IMG/VR virus record: IMGVR_UViG_3300021197_001752
Location: 82,706 to 146,705 of that record
Direction: 5' to 3' (one strand)
DNA from: a virus
Length of the DNA stretch: 64,000 nt
Each line of letters opens with the position of its first letter. The first letter of the stretch is position 1. Below, piece by piece: positions 29,341 to 38,246 of the stretch. A program made the translations under genes and the position numbers. The notes under the pieces were generated by a model. The model was not told where the DNA came from. It did not search any database and worked only from the letters and a program-made list of their open reading frames with translations.

Positions 29341-31332
29341 CTATGGGATCTTAATTGTCATCTTACCTTTGTTGCCAGTAGCAAAGTAGTTCTTGCCACC
29401 GTCAACTCGGATCTCGCCATCAAACTTAGCTGGGTAGATAATATCTAATGGTCCCGACTTTATGCCTGTATCACCCTCTGCCACATAAGCTCCCCTCTTT
29501 GCGTAGATCTGTACTAAAGGTAATCTATTATACATCGCTTTAGCAAAGTTTGTAAAGATCTTTTCTCCATTTTTATCTTGCGCATTATTGACTGTCTGTT
29601 GTGCAAGTTTTGCCATGCCAGCAATAATATGGAGCGCCTCGCTATAATCAGACTTGCCTGTGTTGGGATTGAAGAGTGCCTTGAACTTATCAAGTTTGGC
29701 TTTTATATTTTTGTCTGCTACTGGTGCCATCTCTCTAGGCCATCTCTTAGCTTTTTCAGCCTTCATCAACTCTCTAATTTGGTTGTACTGATCCCCTGTC
29801 AGATTGTAGTCGCCTGCTATTTCAACATGCATCCGTATAACTAAATCCCACCAACTATATCTTTTGTCAGCCATCATATCCACAATGCCTGGGTCTTCTG
29901 TATTGCCAGTGTATAAGTTTATCCCTGAAGGGTTGCCTGGTCCATACAATTCTATTAGCTGCTGCTTCTCTTCCTGCTCTATATCCGCCAACTCTGCATA
30001 GAGTTCTGCCACGCTTGGGTTAGCACCTTTCCCAGCCTTTGAACTAACCATGATATCTTGCTTATCACCAAAGTGAACATAGCTATCTTTTAGCTTTTCG
30101 TTCTTAGACATGGGCCATGATACACCGTCGCTCTCAGTCCAGTTGTTAACGCCTCGTGGCTTGAGTAAATTCTCTAGGGCACTGTCGAGTACAGCGTCGT
30201 TACCCAAGTATGTCTTGTTGCCTGCGGCTAAGAATATTGGACCTGTGACTTCGCTTAGGTATTTGAAAATTGATGGTAAGTACTGATCTCTGTTTTCCTC
30301 TGACTCGAATTGCAGAACAGGTAAGGCTTGCCCAGCCACTGCTGCTTTGAGATAAGCAGGAAGACTTCTTGCTAAAGCGGTGTCTATCTTGCTCAACACG
30401 GACTCATCAAGTGAGCCTGGAACTGAATCAAGAGCCATCTTTTGATCACGGCTGCCGCCCAGTAAACTAGGACCTACCTCTTGAATCTCTTTGCCAGCCT
30501 GTGTGGTCTTAGAGCCGAAGCCTGTCTGTTGTCGAAATTGTGTTTGCTGCCATGGTGGTCCTGGGCTTGTCTGCCCGCTGCCATATTTTATAAAAGCGTA
30601 CACCTCTTTTCCCAGAGCCTTTCCTTTATCTGCCTTAGCAAAGAGAATCTGGACTGACTTAACTCTGGAGGGTAATTTATCCTCTTGCCCTTCGGCGCTG
30701 TTATACAGGACAAGCTTACTGAGCTTGCTGTTAGACAGGGCTGACTTCAAGTCGTTGGGGGTGGGAATTTTATTTTGCTTGGCTATAAGTTGATAAACAG
30801 CTAGAGCGAGTTGCGCTTGATTTGTTATTGTTTCGGGCTCGCCTATCTTAATAAACTGTTGCCCGACTGTCTCAATCGCTTGACCTTCCTTGTTGGTAAG
30901 CTTAAGTCCAACGGTGTCTGGGTGCATCACACCCCTGCCTTCTTGAATAATCTCGTTAATACATTGCTCTATGAGAAATTCTAGCCCCATCTCTATGGTT
31001 CTTGTTTGCGTCTCTCTCATGCTATGTTGGGTATCTTTTATCCCAGCCATCAGAGTGGGGCAAGTTTGACGTAGGTCATCTACCATATCAGGGCAGTCAC
31101 AATTATTATGACCAAACTCAACATAATCATCGATACTGTCGGCTTGCTCAGGGCTGACAAATAACCCCATAGTAAATATATAACGCTGCTTATCGTTCAT
31201 GGCGTCAAAGTCTCGATCGTAATTATATCCATTGACGTTTAGTCGCTGGTTCAATTGGTTGATCTTATTCTTGTATTCCATCGCCACGTTAGGATCTGAC
31301 GCTAGAGATTGGTAGGGATTGTGCCCTGGCAT
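29341..31332 (-). CDS. Large unknown protein, 663 aa
   Basis: 663 aa with GGAG upstream. No recognised domain. There is HFGDKQDIMVSSKAGKGANP near residue 425 and a beta-rich C-terminus with YFATGNKGKMTIKIP. It lies directly behind the first of the IIKEE-tagged genes (31334-31618), with one base between them, so it may be a partner or substrate of the tagged proteins. Could be virion-associated; evidence is context only. Confidence 0.5.
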   Translation of the reverse strand: MPGHNPYQSLASDPNVAMEYKNKINQLNQRLNVNGYNYDRDFDAMNDKQRYIFTMGLFVSPEQADSIDDYVEFGHNNCDCPDMVDDLRQTCPTLMAGIKDTQHSMRETQTRTIEMGLEFLIEQCINEIIQEGRGVMHPDTVGLKLTNKEGQAIETVGQQFIKIGEPETITNQAQLALAVYQLIAKQNKIPTPNDLKSALSNSKLSKLVLYNSAEGQEDKLPSRVKSVQILFAKADKGKALGKEVYAFIKYGSGQTSPGPPWQQTQFRQQTGFGSKTTQAGKEIQEVGPSLLGGSRDQKMALDSVPGSLDESVLSKIDTALARSLPAYLKAAVAGQALPVLQFESEENRDQYLPSIFKYLSEVTGPIFLAAGNKTYLGNDAVLDSALENLLKPRGVNNWTESDGVSWPMSKNEKLKDSYVHFGDKQDIMVSSKAGKGANPSVAELYAELADIEQEEKQQLIELYGPGNPSGINLYTGNTEDPGIVDMMADKRYSWWDLVIRMHVEIAGDYNLTGDQYNQIRELMKAEKAKRWPREMAPVADKNIKAKLDKFKALFNPNTGKSDYSEALHIIAGMAKLAQQTVNNAQDKNGEKIFTNFAKAMYNRLPLVQIYAKRGAYVAEGDTGIKSGPLDIIYPAKFDGEIRVDGGKNYFATGNKGKMTIKIP

Positions 31333-31333
31333 G

Positions 31334-31618
31334 TTATTCTCCGCTTAAGGCTGCTAATATTTCCTGTCGGATCATAGCTTCAAGTTCCAAACTTTCGTTC
31401 TTCTCTTCTTCTTCCTCATCGGCGTCACCGCCTTCTTTATCAATGATAGCTTTCTGAAGACCGTCGGGTAACTCGTCTTGATCACCCTTGAGTTTAGGAT
31501 TATCGTCATACTTCTTAGTTGATTTTTCTTCTAAGCCCTGGCTCTCTTCATCGAGCTTCTGCTGCTCCTCTTTGATGATTTCCTTAAGCCTAGCCTTAGT
31601 AATTTGAAATGTGTTCAT
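31334..31618 (-). CDS. Acidic protein with IIKEE N-terminal tag
   Basis: 94 aa. The N-terminus QITKARLKEIIKEEQQKL carries the peptide shared with eight or more proteins at 36-39 kb. The rest is acidic and low-complexity (DADEEEEEKNES). It is predicted to be disordered and could act as a chaperone-like or scaffold partner of the 663-aa protein that follows. Confidence 0.6.
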   Translation of the reverse strand: MNTFQITKARLKEIIKEEQQKLDEESQGLEEKSTKKYDDNPKLKGDQDELPDGLQKAIIDKEGGDADEEEEEKNESLELEAMIRQEILAALSGE

Positions 31619-31640
31619 GGTAAAAAAGTACTCCTCAATG

Positions 31641-31651
31641 TATAAATAGTT
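31641..31651 (-). promoter_or_regulatory. CTATTTATA motif, candidate phage promoter
   Basis: Minus strand AACTATTTATA, 23 bases upstream of the ATG at 31618. Confidence 0.45.
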
Positions 31652-31653
31652 TT

Positions 31654-32265
31654 CTAACTGGCAAAATCCCGCTCTTCAAACAGAGTATAGGTAAATGAAT
31701 TACCAAATGCTTTAGCCGAGTTGTTGCAAATCTCAATAAATGTATTATAATCATCCACCTTTTGGAACACCTGGCAGCCAGCCGACCACCTCTCAACTAA
31801 GTAAGATTGTGTCCTAGGGTTGCTCCTATGAATGTTGATTCCGAATAGGCCTTCTTGTGTTTCTTCGCAGCCATAATCCAAGATGTCATCCTTGTTGTTA
31901 TCTCGCCAAACACGAACTGGCTTTCTCTGGCATAGAGCTTCGTATTTACCCTGGTGCTTAGCTAGCTTCCAAGTCGAACGATATTGACCTGGGATGAGAA
32001 TAGCTGTGCCCTTTGGGCTCAATGGGTTTTCTAACCAGTGCTTGCCTGGGTCTGTAGTCGCACTCCAGACATGGTGTCTCCACTCTCCATTCTCTCGGTA
32101 GACGGCACAGATGTAGTCATCGAAACGATTACTCTCTGGGTTGTCTACTCTGACTCCAAAGATATTGACATTATAATCTTTATTGCCGTCAAAAAACATA
32201 TAGCCTTTTTTCTCGTAAGCAGCAACGACCGCATCTTTGTCAGCAATAATTTCTTCTAAGTTCAT
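31654..32265 (-). CDS. L,D-transpeptidase (YkuD)-like protein
   Basis: 203 aa from ATG 32265, chosen because AGGAG lies nine bases upstream and it starts just after the ClpP-like gene. FGINIHRSNP and ERWSAGCQVFQ near the C-terminus give the H...S-x-G-C catalytic signature of YkuD L,D-transpeptidases, here with an insertion before it. Such enzymes cross-link or remodel peptidoglycan; related phage proteins may trim it. No signal peptide with this start. Confidence 0.55.
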   Translation of the reverse strand: MNLEEIIADKDAVVAAYEKKGYMFFDGNKDYNVNIFGVRVDNPESNRFDDYICAVYRENGEWRHHVWSATTDPGKHWLENPLSPKGTAILIPGQYRSTWKLAKHQGKYEALCQRKPVRVWRDNNKDDILDYGCEETQEGLFGINIHRSNPRTQSYLVERWSAGCQVFQKVDDYNTFIEICNNSAKAFGNSFTYTLFEERDFAS

Positions 32266-32281
32266 CACTTCTATCTCCTGC

Positions 32282-33034
32282 TTATTCTGGGACATCCCAG
32301 AAAGACTGGTCGAGGATTCTGTCGGCAATACCATACTCAATAGCTTGTTTAGCATTAATATAAACATTTGTTTTCCGCTCCATCATCTTCTTGATCATTC
32401 TCTTATTCATGTTGGTGACACTAGCTAAAGCCTCTACGTATTGATCTTGTAACCACTTTGTTTCTTCATACTCAGTTTCAAGCTCGTGCATAGCACCATG
32501 GTGACCTGCTCGTAGAGAATGGATCATCACTCTGGTATTCTTGCCAATGAACCTACAGCCTTCCGCACCTGATGCTAACAGTAGAACACCTGCTGACATA
32601 ACCTTGCCGAGCCCTACTGTTTCGATAGGCGTTGATGATCTCATCGATAACATCAAATCATGGATACCAAACATGTCGGCAGCGTTACCGCCAAAGGTTG
32701 AAATATAAAACTGCATTGGCTTGACTGCCATGTACTGTTTTGTTTTTTCTGTATTTATTAGAACAAGACTATTGTTGTAGTTGTGATAAATCAATGCTGA
32801 GATAATAGCAGATGCTGACTCCTCATCAAGATTACCACAAAAGTTAATTGCTCGTGGAGTACGTTTCTCGGTGGGCACCTCAACCAAGGTTGGCACCACT
32901 TCTCTTATCTCGTCTTCGGTCATGTCTTCAATAGAGACAACCTCTAAAGCAATGTCAAGGTCAGCTTCGGTTTCTGGTACCAGAACCTCGACCTCTTCTT
33001 TGCTACTCTTCCTCTTCGTCTTCTTCGTTGGCAT
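32282..33034 (-). CDS. ClpP-like serine protease, possible prohead protease
   Basis: 250 aa. S147 in GKVMSAGVLLLASG and H172 in RVMIHSLRAG are the ClpP Ser and His; the oxyanion Gly-Gly is in STFGGNAAD. Where ClpP has its catalytic Asp before the 'F.SA..A..YG..D' segment, this protein reads TNVYINAKQAIEYGIAD, without Asp at the expected place. The acidic N-terminal 60 residues are extra. Some phages use ClpP-fold proteases for head maturation, and the gene sits in the tagged-protein cluster. Confidence 0.75.
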   Translation of the reverse strand: MPTKKTKRKSSKEEVEVLVPETEADLDIALEVVSIEDMTEDEIREVVPTLVEVPTEKRTPRAINFCGNLDEESASAIISALIYHNYNNSLVLINTEKTKQYMAVKPMQFYISTFGGNAADMFGIHDLMLSMRSSTPIETVGLGKVMSAGVLLLASGAEGCRFIGKNTRVMIHSLRAGHHGAMHELETEYEETKWLQDQYVEALASVTNMNKRMIKKMMERKTNVYINAKQAIEYGIADRILDQSFWDVPE

Positions 33035-33386
33035 AAGTATTTCTTCCTTCTTCGGGTAATAGGTCTTTCATAAGATCGCTTTGCCTAAATTGGCTAGCGT
33101 ACTTACTGTATATAGATTGCTCCTGGCGTGTAAAGTATACCTTATCTTCACCAGTTTGTTCATCAAATTCAAATCTAAATTCAAGTTGATCATCTCGATA
33201 CTCGATCAATGCTTGAATATATTGGGTTAGATCCCCTACTTGCATAGCACCTTTCTCAATCTGGTCATATGCAAAGTTGAGTACTCTGCTGGCAACAAAA
33301 AGCTTTTCAGCAGAGACTACCTTATCATCGTCACTAACTTTAGTAAACTTTAGCAGCGTTAGAATATCTTTTACTCTCGCTCTCAT
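33003..33386 (-). CDS. Hypothetical protein, 127 aa
   Basis: 127 aa, helical, basic N-terminus and very acidic C-terminus (EEGRNTYANEEDEEEE). Overlaps the ClpP-like gene by 32 bases. Not recognised. Confidence 0.55.
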   Translation of the reverse strand: MRARVKDILTLLKFTKVSDDDKVVSAEKLFVASRVLNFAYDQIEKGAMQVGDLTQYIQALIEYRDDQLEFRFEFDEQTGEDKVYFTRQEQSIYSKYASQFRQSDLMKDLLPEEGRNTYANEEDEEEE

Positions 33387-33410
33387 AACTTCCTAATTCT
33401 TTAGGGCTAA

Positions 33411-33451
33411 ATAAAAAAAGATGTAGACCAAGTTGCCCTGGCCTACATCTT
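33411..33451 (-). terminator. Rho-independent terminator
   Basis: Minus strand: AAGATGTAGGCC (33451-33440), loop, GGTCTACATCTT (33429-33418; one G-U pair), then TTTTTTATTT. Follows the acidic protein gene at 33483-34067. Confidence 0.85.
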
Positions 33452-33482
33452 ACTTTATAAATGACAAAGTGTAAAGCTTTCT

Positions 33483-34067
33483 TTACTTCTTGTTAAGGAT
33501 GCGCTCAAGAACTCTCTTGAGTACGGCTTCTGTTAAAGCCTCTTCATCTACAACCTCTACGACGGTATCGTCTTTGCGGTTATAGTGATCGCCCATGCCA
33601 TGATCCATTGCTGGATCTGCCATTGCTGGGTCTTCGTGTGCCATGGCAGCATCCCCTTCATCACCAGCTTCCATTTCTGGCATTGGTGACTCTTCCCCTT
33701 CATCATCTTCCTCAGTCTCAACACCGAATGGCTCAAGAGCTTTTAAGATAGCTTGGACAACATCCATGCCGTCGGCATCGGATGCTCCGTCCTCTTCCAT
33801 CTCGACTTCCATATCACCTTCTTCCTCGCCCTCTTCGTGAGCCTCTTCTTCGATGGCGTTTTCCCCAGTAGCGGCTTCCAATTCGGTTACCGTTTCTGTT
33901 TCGGTCTCATCTTCATCAGTTTCGTCTGTCTTGGAGTTCTCCGTGACAGTCTCCTCTGTTACTTCTTCTTCTTCTGTGAAGAATGTTTCGCTGATGACGC
34001 TAACGTCAGCTAACTTAGCCCATCTGCGGATGGTCTGTTCATTTAGTAGTTTATCTTGCTTTGTCAT
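33483..34067 (-). CDS. Highly acidic protein, possible scaffold or prohead core
   Basis: 194 aa. Starts MTKQDKLLNEQTIRRWAKLA; residues about 30-160 are almost all Glu, Asp, Thr, Ala and Met. The C-terminus returns to a helix (TEAVLKRVLERILNKK). It has its own promoter and terminator. Acidic, low-complexity proteins with helical ends are typical of phage scaffolds, and several [LI]-x-E sites are present near the N-terminus (VISE). Role inferred. Confidence 0.55.
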   Translation of the reverse strand: MTKQDKLLNEQTIRRWAKLADVSVISETFFTEEEEVTEETVTENSKTDETDEDETETETVTELEAATGENAIEEEAHEEGEEEGDMEVEMEEDGASDADGMDVVQAILKALEPFGVETEEDDEGEESPMPEMEAGDEGDAAMAHEDPAMADPAMDHGMGDHYNRKDDTVVEVVDEEALTEAVLKRVLERILNKK

Positions 34068-34089
34068 TTATTCAACTCCTTAAAAATCA

Positions 34090-34117
34090 GATATACTTAG
34101 ATGACGTCATTCGTCAA
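34090..34117 (-). promoter_or_regulatory. Sigma70-like promoter
   Basis: Minus strand TTGACG (34112-34117), 16 bases, TATATC (34090-34095). The spacer holds the palindrome TGACGTCA. Upstream of the acidic protein gene, whose ATG is preceded by AAGGAG. Confidence 0.45.
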
Positions 34118-34124
34118 CTGTTAG

Positions 34125-34133
34125 TAAATAGTT
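34125..34133 (-). promoter_or_regulatory. CTATTTA motif with small inverted repeat
   Basis: Minus strand AACTATTTA, within CAACTATTTACTAACAGTTG, an eight-pair inverted repeat (one G-T) with a four-base loop. Shares this form with the copy at 26696. Confidence 0.4.
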
Positions 34134-34145
34134 GTGTAAAAAGTA

Positions 34146-34412
34146 TTATTCCTCCATGAAATCAAAAAGTCCTCTTTTACCTGCTTTTTCCATCGCTTTA
34201 TCTTGAATTTGTTTGACTCTAGGGAAGCTAATCTGCAATCGATCTGCCACATCTCGCAAGCTAAGACCACCTGGATTTTTATTCGCACAAACGACAGAGC
34301 AGTTGCTATCACCCTCATAATCAATCCAGTGCCTACACTCTTGCTTATCACAAGATTTACTGAGCCTGTCAAAGAAGTCAAAGCAAATGCTACCGTTTTC
34401 TAATTTATACAA
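34146..34412 (-). CDS. Sigma-70 region 4-like DNA-binding protein
   Basis: 88 aa from TTG with GGAG eight bases upstream. The C-terminal half reads GGLSLRDVADRLQISFPRVK followed by QIQDKAMEKAGK, the helix-turn-helix of sigma70 region 4. Three or four Cys in the N-terminal half (SCDKQECRHW, NCSVVC) might bind metal. Probably a phage transcription factor; a candidate reader of the CTATTTA motif. Confidence 0.7.
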   Translation of the reverse strand: MYKLENGSICFDFFDRLSKSCDKQECRHWIDYEGDSNCSVVCANKNPGGLSLRDVADRLQISFPRVKQIQDKAMEKAGKRGLFDFMEE

Positions 34413-34413
34413 T

Positions 34414-35460
34414 TTATTTTCTCCGACCGTTTTGTGCAGTCATGATATGTGTTCCACTTTCCATTAGTCCAGCAGAAGTTTGACGGGCCCATTCTACTTT
34501 GTGTTGCAACTCGGCAACAGTGCGTGCACCAGAGTAAGATAAGCCACTCCTGATGCCACCGTCAAGATCCTTAAGAATGTCAACAGCACTACCCTTGAAT
34601 GGGATATAAGAAGCAACACCCTCTGGCGTGGATGATTTGCTGCGCCAGTCCATCTGGGCATCCTTAGAAGCCATGCCACGGTATTCCTTCACTCGACTAT
34701 TATCAGGCAGAGTAATAATATCCCCTGGACTTTCCGTGGTGCCCGCTAACATAGAGCCACACATCACAAAGTCAGCGCCTGCGGCTAAAGCCTTGACCAT
34801 ATCGCCAGAGTTCTTGAGTCCACCGTCAGCGATGATGGCAACGTCTCTATCAGTTCTAGCACAATCAAAAATAGTTTGTAGTCCTGGGAGTCCATGACCA
34901 GTCACTAACCGAGTGCTACAGATGGAGCCGCCGCCAATGTTGCAGCGAACTGCATTAGCGCCCCAGTCGGCTAAGTCGTTGATGCCCTCAAGCGTGCAGA
35001 CATTGCCTGCTATGATATAAACATGATTTCCATATTCTTCCCGCAGAGTCGTAAGAGCATTCTTCATCAGGGAGTGGTGACCGTGGGCTACGTCTACACA
35101 AAGGATATCTACCCCAGAAGCGATTAGAGCTTCTGAGCGTTCTAGGTAATCTCCCGTCACACCAATCGCAGCAGCGAGTTTCTTCTCGACCCATTCAATA
35201 GAGTTGGCTGCTTCGATCGCCATCTTCTGCTGCTCTGCAATAGAGTTATAACGATGGAGCACAGCTAAGCCACCAGCCTTACTCATGGTAACCGCCATCT
35301 GTGCTTCAGACACTGTGTCCATTGGCGATGCTATGATAGGCAGAGTGAACTCCCTGTGTCCTAGGTAGCTCGTTGCATCCACCTCGCTTCTGCTTTCGAT
35401 GTCGCTATATTGCGGCACGATTAGCATGTCGTCATAAGTGACAGCTTCTTTAAACTTCAC
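34414..35460 (-). CDS. guaB: IMP dehydrogenase / GMP reductase family enzyme
   Basis: 348 aa from GTG (GGAGAAGAAG upstream). The catalytic loop [15 protein letters not shown] has C181. [18 protein letters not shown] and [18 protein letters not shown] match IMP dehydrogenase ('PEGVE..VPYKGS...GGLRSGMGY.GA'). The CBS domain pair of cellular IMP dehydrogenase (about 488 aa) is missing. It would oxidise IMP to XMP toward guanine nucleotides. GMP reductase is the close alternative; YRGMASKDA favours IMPDH. Confidence 0.85.
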   Translation of the reverse strand: MKFKEAVTYDDMLIVPQYSDIESRSEVDATSYLGHREFTLPIIASPMDTVSEAQMAVTMSKAGGLAVLHRYNSIAEQQKMAIEAANSIEWVEKKLAAAIGVTGDYLERSEALIASGVDILCVDVAHGHHSLMKNALTTLREEYGNHVYIIAGNVCTLEGINDLADWGANAVRCNIGGGSICSTRLVTGHGLPGLQTIFDCARTDRDVAIIADGGLKNSGDMVKALAAGADFVMCGSMLAGTTESPGDIITLPDNSRVKEYRGMASKDAQMDWRSKSSTPEGVASYIPFKGSAVDILKDLDGGIRSGLSYSGARTVAELQHKVEWARQTSAGLMESGTHIMTAQNGRRK

Positions 35461-35728
35461 CTTCTTCTCCTACTAGTTGATTAACTTTATCTTGGCATTC
35501 TGGGCAGAACAAGCGAACCATTTCGTTCTTAGCTCTAACCACGACTTTCCAACTCATGTGTGCCTCCCTTGTCTTAGGAAATTCTATACTACAAGTAGAA
35601 CATGTTTTGGGTAGTTTGTCAAACAAATTAATTTGTTTTTGCATACGTTGCTGGGCTTCGTCTGACGCCTGCTTTTGTTTTTTGGTTTTAGCCTTACGCT
35701 TAAGGCGCTTCTTCTGCTTCTTGTCCAT
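35450..35728 (-). CDS. Small zinc-binding protein
   Basis: 92 aa. Very basic N-terminus (KKQKKRLKRKAKTKKQKQ), then CSTCSIEF and LFCPECQDK, a C-x2-C...C-x2-C zinc site. AAGGGGATG before the ATG. Overlaps the start of the IMP dehydrogenase gene by 11 bases. Probably nucleic acid binding. Confidence 0.6.
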   Translation of the reverse strand: MDKKQKKRLKRKAKTKKQKQASDEAQQRMQKQINLFDKLPKTCSTCSIEFPKTREAHMSWKVVVRAKNEMVRLFCPECQDKVNQLVGEEGEV

Positions 35729-35782
35729 TGCATCCCCTTCTCTATAAGGATACCATACCTACACTATTTGTAAAGGATTTAT

Positions 35783-36700
35783 TTATTCTTCTTCTGAAGA
35801 TTCTTCTGAAGGTGCATCACCTGAAGTGTCCTTAGCAGCAAGCTGTACGTTCATCCAAGATTGACCCAATGGGTTTTCAACTGGGGCTTCGGCGAATCTC
35901 TGCACTGATCTTGTCGATTCCTTGGTTGGTGGTACTGGCTCGTTGTTGACAACGATTGTAAAGTTATTGGCACCAAATAACTCTTGATAGTTTTCTTTAT
36001 TGTCCTGAACTTGTTGCCACATCTTCTCTACTTCTTCAGGGTCTAGCTTTCTTTCTCTCTTGGCATTTTGTTTTAGTGCACGTTCAAGCGAGGTGTCCAC
36101 AAAGATCATGTAGGTGTCGTAGCCAAGATCAATTAGGCGTTGGCGCTTTTTCACCATCTTGCTATAATCTTTACCAGTGCCGTCAATCAGCATCCCCAGG
36201 CGACCTGCGGCATAATAGCCCTGAAGCTTTGCTAACTTACCTTTAGCGACGGCTCGGGTAGAATCGCTTCGGTCGCCCAATAGGCCGATCTGGGCTGCAA
36301 GTTCTGCTGCATCCTGACCTTTATACTCGCCTGCTTCTTTAGCAAGCTGAGAGATGGCACCCAAGTCAGCAAGTGGGATACCCATCTTCTTTAGCCCGAT
36401 CTCGAATAGGTTATCACTGTTAACATATTTAAGCCCATAGCGACCCACGAAAGAAGAAGCGTCGAAGGTCTTAGCCTGACCAGCTTCTCGGGCATCAAAC
36501 ATTACATCAGCCACATAAGACTTGCCACTGCCTGGTCCGCCCGCCGTAAATACAGCTTTGAGAATGCCCTTATCGTAGACACCCTCATCCAGTAGTTCTT
36601 CGTTGACTACCCCAGGATGATCAAGTAAATAACTTTGACGCTCCTGTAGCATCTCGCCCTGTGCTTCTTTGATTAGTTGCTTAAGTTGTTTGATATCCAT
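35783..36700 (-). CDS. Zeta-toxin-like P-loop kinase with IKEA N-terminal tag
   Basis: 305 aa. Walker A AGGPGSGKSYVADVMF lies near residues 52-67; GMLIDGTGKDY and IFVDTSLERAL fit the zeta toxin/UDP-GlcNAc kinase-like P-loop family. The N-terminus MDIKQLKQLIKEAQGEML is a variant of the shared tag (LIKE followed by Ala, as in T4 capsid targeting sequences). The C-terminus is acidic. It could phosphorylate a nucleotide, sugar or end group; a virion-packaged toxin is an inference. Confidence 0.65.
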   Translation of the reverse strand: MDIKQLKQLIKEAQGEMLQERQSYLLDHPGVVNEELLDEGVYDKGILKAVFTAGGPGSGKSYVADVMFDAREAGQAKTFDASSFVGRYGLKYVNSDNLFEIGLKKMGIPLADLGAISQLAKEAGEYKGQDAAELAAQIGLLGDRSDSTRAVAKGKLAKLQGYYAAGRLGMLIDGTGKDYSKMVKKRQRLIDLGYDTYMIFVDTSLERALKQNAKRERKLDPEEVEKMWQQVQDNKENYQELFGANNFTIVVNNEPVPPTKESTRSVQRFAEAPVENPLGQSWMNVQLAAKDTSGDAPSEESSEEE

Positions 36701-36705
36701 GCTAC

Positions 36706-37632
36706 TTATTTACTTCCCATTTCTAACAAGACATTCCTAAATTCTTCTTGAATGATTTTGTTTAGAGCACTGTTTGTCATTTTGATATGACGTTGCTTGC
36801 TTTCGCCAAATGGTAGCTCGCCCTGACCTTCTGGCTCGGCTGCCAAACCTTTGGTCTGACTCTTATAAAGGCTGCCGCCTTGCGCCAATAGATTCAACAC
36901 ACCCTTTACGCTGCCGATGTTTCCATGACCACCTCTTAGTTTCTTGAGGGCATCATATTTCTCGTCTTCGAGCTTATCATCACCAAAGGGGAACTGTACA
37001 CTAAGGTTGAATGCGGTTTTAGATGTGTCGCCTCGGTTTGGAATAGCCTTGAGTTCTATCTCAATATGCTCTGGGTAGAATATATCATACCTCAAAACAC
37101 CTGTGGTGATTGACTCTATGTGAGCAATTGGCTTGTTCTTCATATCTGGAATAATATTTGCCAGCACTTTAGCTAAGTGATCTTCATACTCTACAGCAGC
37201 TTTGACCAATGCATCATAAAGGTCGTTGTCTCTACCACGATCTAGCAAGCCAGCGTGGATGGCCTTGTTCGTCGCCGCCAGGTTCATCTCGCCTTGGGTT
37301 TCTTCTGCTAGCTCTTGTCTAATAATATTTTGTAGTTGTTGTTTTGTGATTTTCATTTTATTCTCCCTTTCATCTAGACCGCCATACATTGTGACTATCT
37401 GTACCGCAGCCTTGTTTACGAGGTCAAAAGGTATCTTATCAAATCTACTCTGGAGATTTTTGATAGTGTATTGTATCTTTTCTTCTTTGTTGTTGCCTTT
37501 GGTAAACTTCTTAATTTTGTCAACACCACCAAATTGCTTAATATAAACGTCAACCATTTTCTGCACGTCCGCTTCGTCGGTGCTGAGCGCCTCTCTAATC
37601 ATTTGACGTATTTGATCTTTGGTAATCTTCAT
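36706..37632 (-). CDS. Double-tagged fusion protein with internal start
   Basis: 308 aa. Residues 1-16 (MKITKDQIRQMIREAL) and again residues 93-109 (MKITKQQLQNIIRQELA) carry the shared tag, with no stop between. The internal ATG at 37356 has AAAGGGAG just upstream, so it looks like two adjacent genes fused in frame, or one gene giving two products. Near the C-terminus ALNKIIQEEFRNVLLEM is a third similar stretch. The middle region (DLYDALVKAAVEYEDHLAKV) is not recognised. Confidence 0.65.
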   Translation of the reverse strand: MKITKDQIRQMIREALSTDEADVQKMVDVYIKQFGGVDKIKKFTKGNNKEEKIQYTIKNLQSRFDKIPFDLVNKAAVQIVTMYGGLDERENKMKITKQQLQNIIRQELAEETQGEMNLAATNKAIHAGLLDRGRDNDLYDALVKAAVEYEDHLAKVLANIIPDMKNKPIAHIESITTGVLRYDIFYPEHIEIELKAIPNRGDTSKTAFNLSVQFPFGDDKLEDEKYDALKKLRGGHGNIGSVKGVLNLLAQGGSLYKSQTKGLAAEPEGQGELPFGESKQRHIKMTNSALNKIIQEEFRNVLLEMGSK

Positions 37633-37636
37633 TTTG

Positions 37637-37810
37637 CTATCCTTCGCTATCTACCAGTCTGTCTAGGATAGCTTGCAGTCTTTCATATTGGGACTTATGT
37701 GCCTGCACGGCTTTCTTAAGCTCTGCTATAACATCATTCATCGTGTCTTTGTCACTATCTGAGATTTCTTCCCTAATAATCTTTCTTAGCTCGCCTTTGC
37801 TAATCTTCAT
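37637..37810 (-). CDS. Small IIREE-tagged protein, 57 aa
   Basis: 57 aa beginning MKISKGELRKIIREEISDS, then a single long helix (VIAELKKAVQAHKSQYERLQ). The ATG overlaps the TAA of the upstream tagged gene (TAATG). Member of the shared-tag family. Confidence 0.7.
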   Translation of the reverse strand: MKISKGELRKIIREEISDSDKDTMNDVIAELKKAVQAHKSQYERLQAILDRLVDSEG

Positions 37811-38058
37811 TAGTTCTTGCCGTCTTCATTTGCTATTGCTTGCATTATCATACGCAGTGAATCGGCGTCCTCCTGAAGCGGGTGATAATCGCCTTCTTGG
37901 TTTTCAATATACTCCGTAAGAGCATTATAGCCGTCTTCCAGAAGATCAAGGGCTCTGGCGAGAGGACCGCCGTAGGAGTCATAAGGGGCATCACCCTCAA
38001 ACTCTTTGAGTAACTCTTCTTTAATAATCTTTTGTAGTTCTTGTTTGGTGATTTTCAT
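37810..38058 (-). CDS. IIKEE-tagged protein, 82 aa
   Basis: 82 aa beginning MKITKQELQKIIKEELLKEF, then acidic helices (LARALDLLEDGYNALTEYIE). ATGA junction with the upstream tagged gene. Body not recognised. Confidence 0.7.
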   Translation of the reverse strand: MKITKQELQKIIKEELLKEFEGDAPYDSYGGPLARALDLLEDGYNALTEYIENQEGDYHPLQEDADSLRMIMQAIANEDGKN

Positions 38059-38246
38059 TTTCTATCTGCTCCCCTGGATAAGGTGTTTAGAGCATTATAA
38101 ATTTCTTTCATCCGAGAATCCTCAAAACTAAGTTCGTTACTTGTGTCATCCACAATGTCTTGTAAAGCGCCCTGTGCGCTGGCTAGCACCTGTGAAGTAT
38201 ACGCTTCTTTGATTATGCTTCGTAGCTCTTCTTTAGTGATTTTCAT
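38055..38246 (-). CDS. IIKEA-tagged protein, 63 aa
   Basis: 63 aa beginning MKITKEELRSIIKEAYTSQ; IIKE followed by Ala is the form closest to T4 capsid-targeting cleavage sites. The rest is one or two acidic helices. Body not recognised. Confidence 0.7.
   Translation of the reverse strand: MKITKEELRSIIKEAYTSQVLASAQGALQDIVDDTSNELSFEDSRMKEIYNALNTLSRGADRK

Noticed and set aside
33643-34083. Several Ser- or Val-rich plus-strand frames
   Set aside because: They are antisense to the acidic protein gene; low-complexity coding regions leave open frames on both strands.
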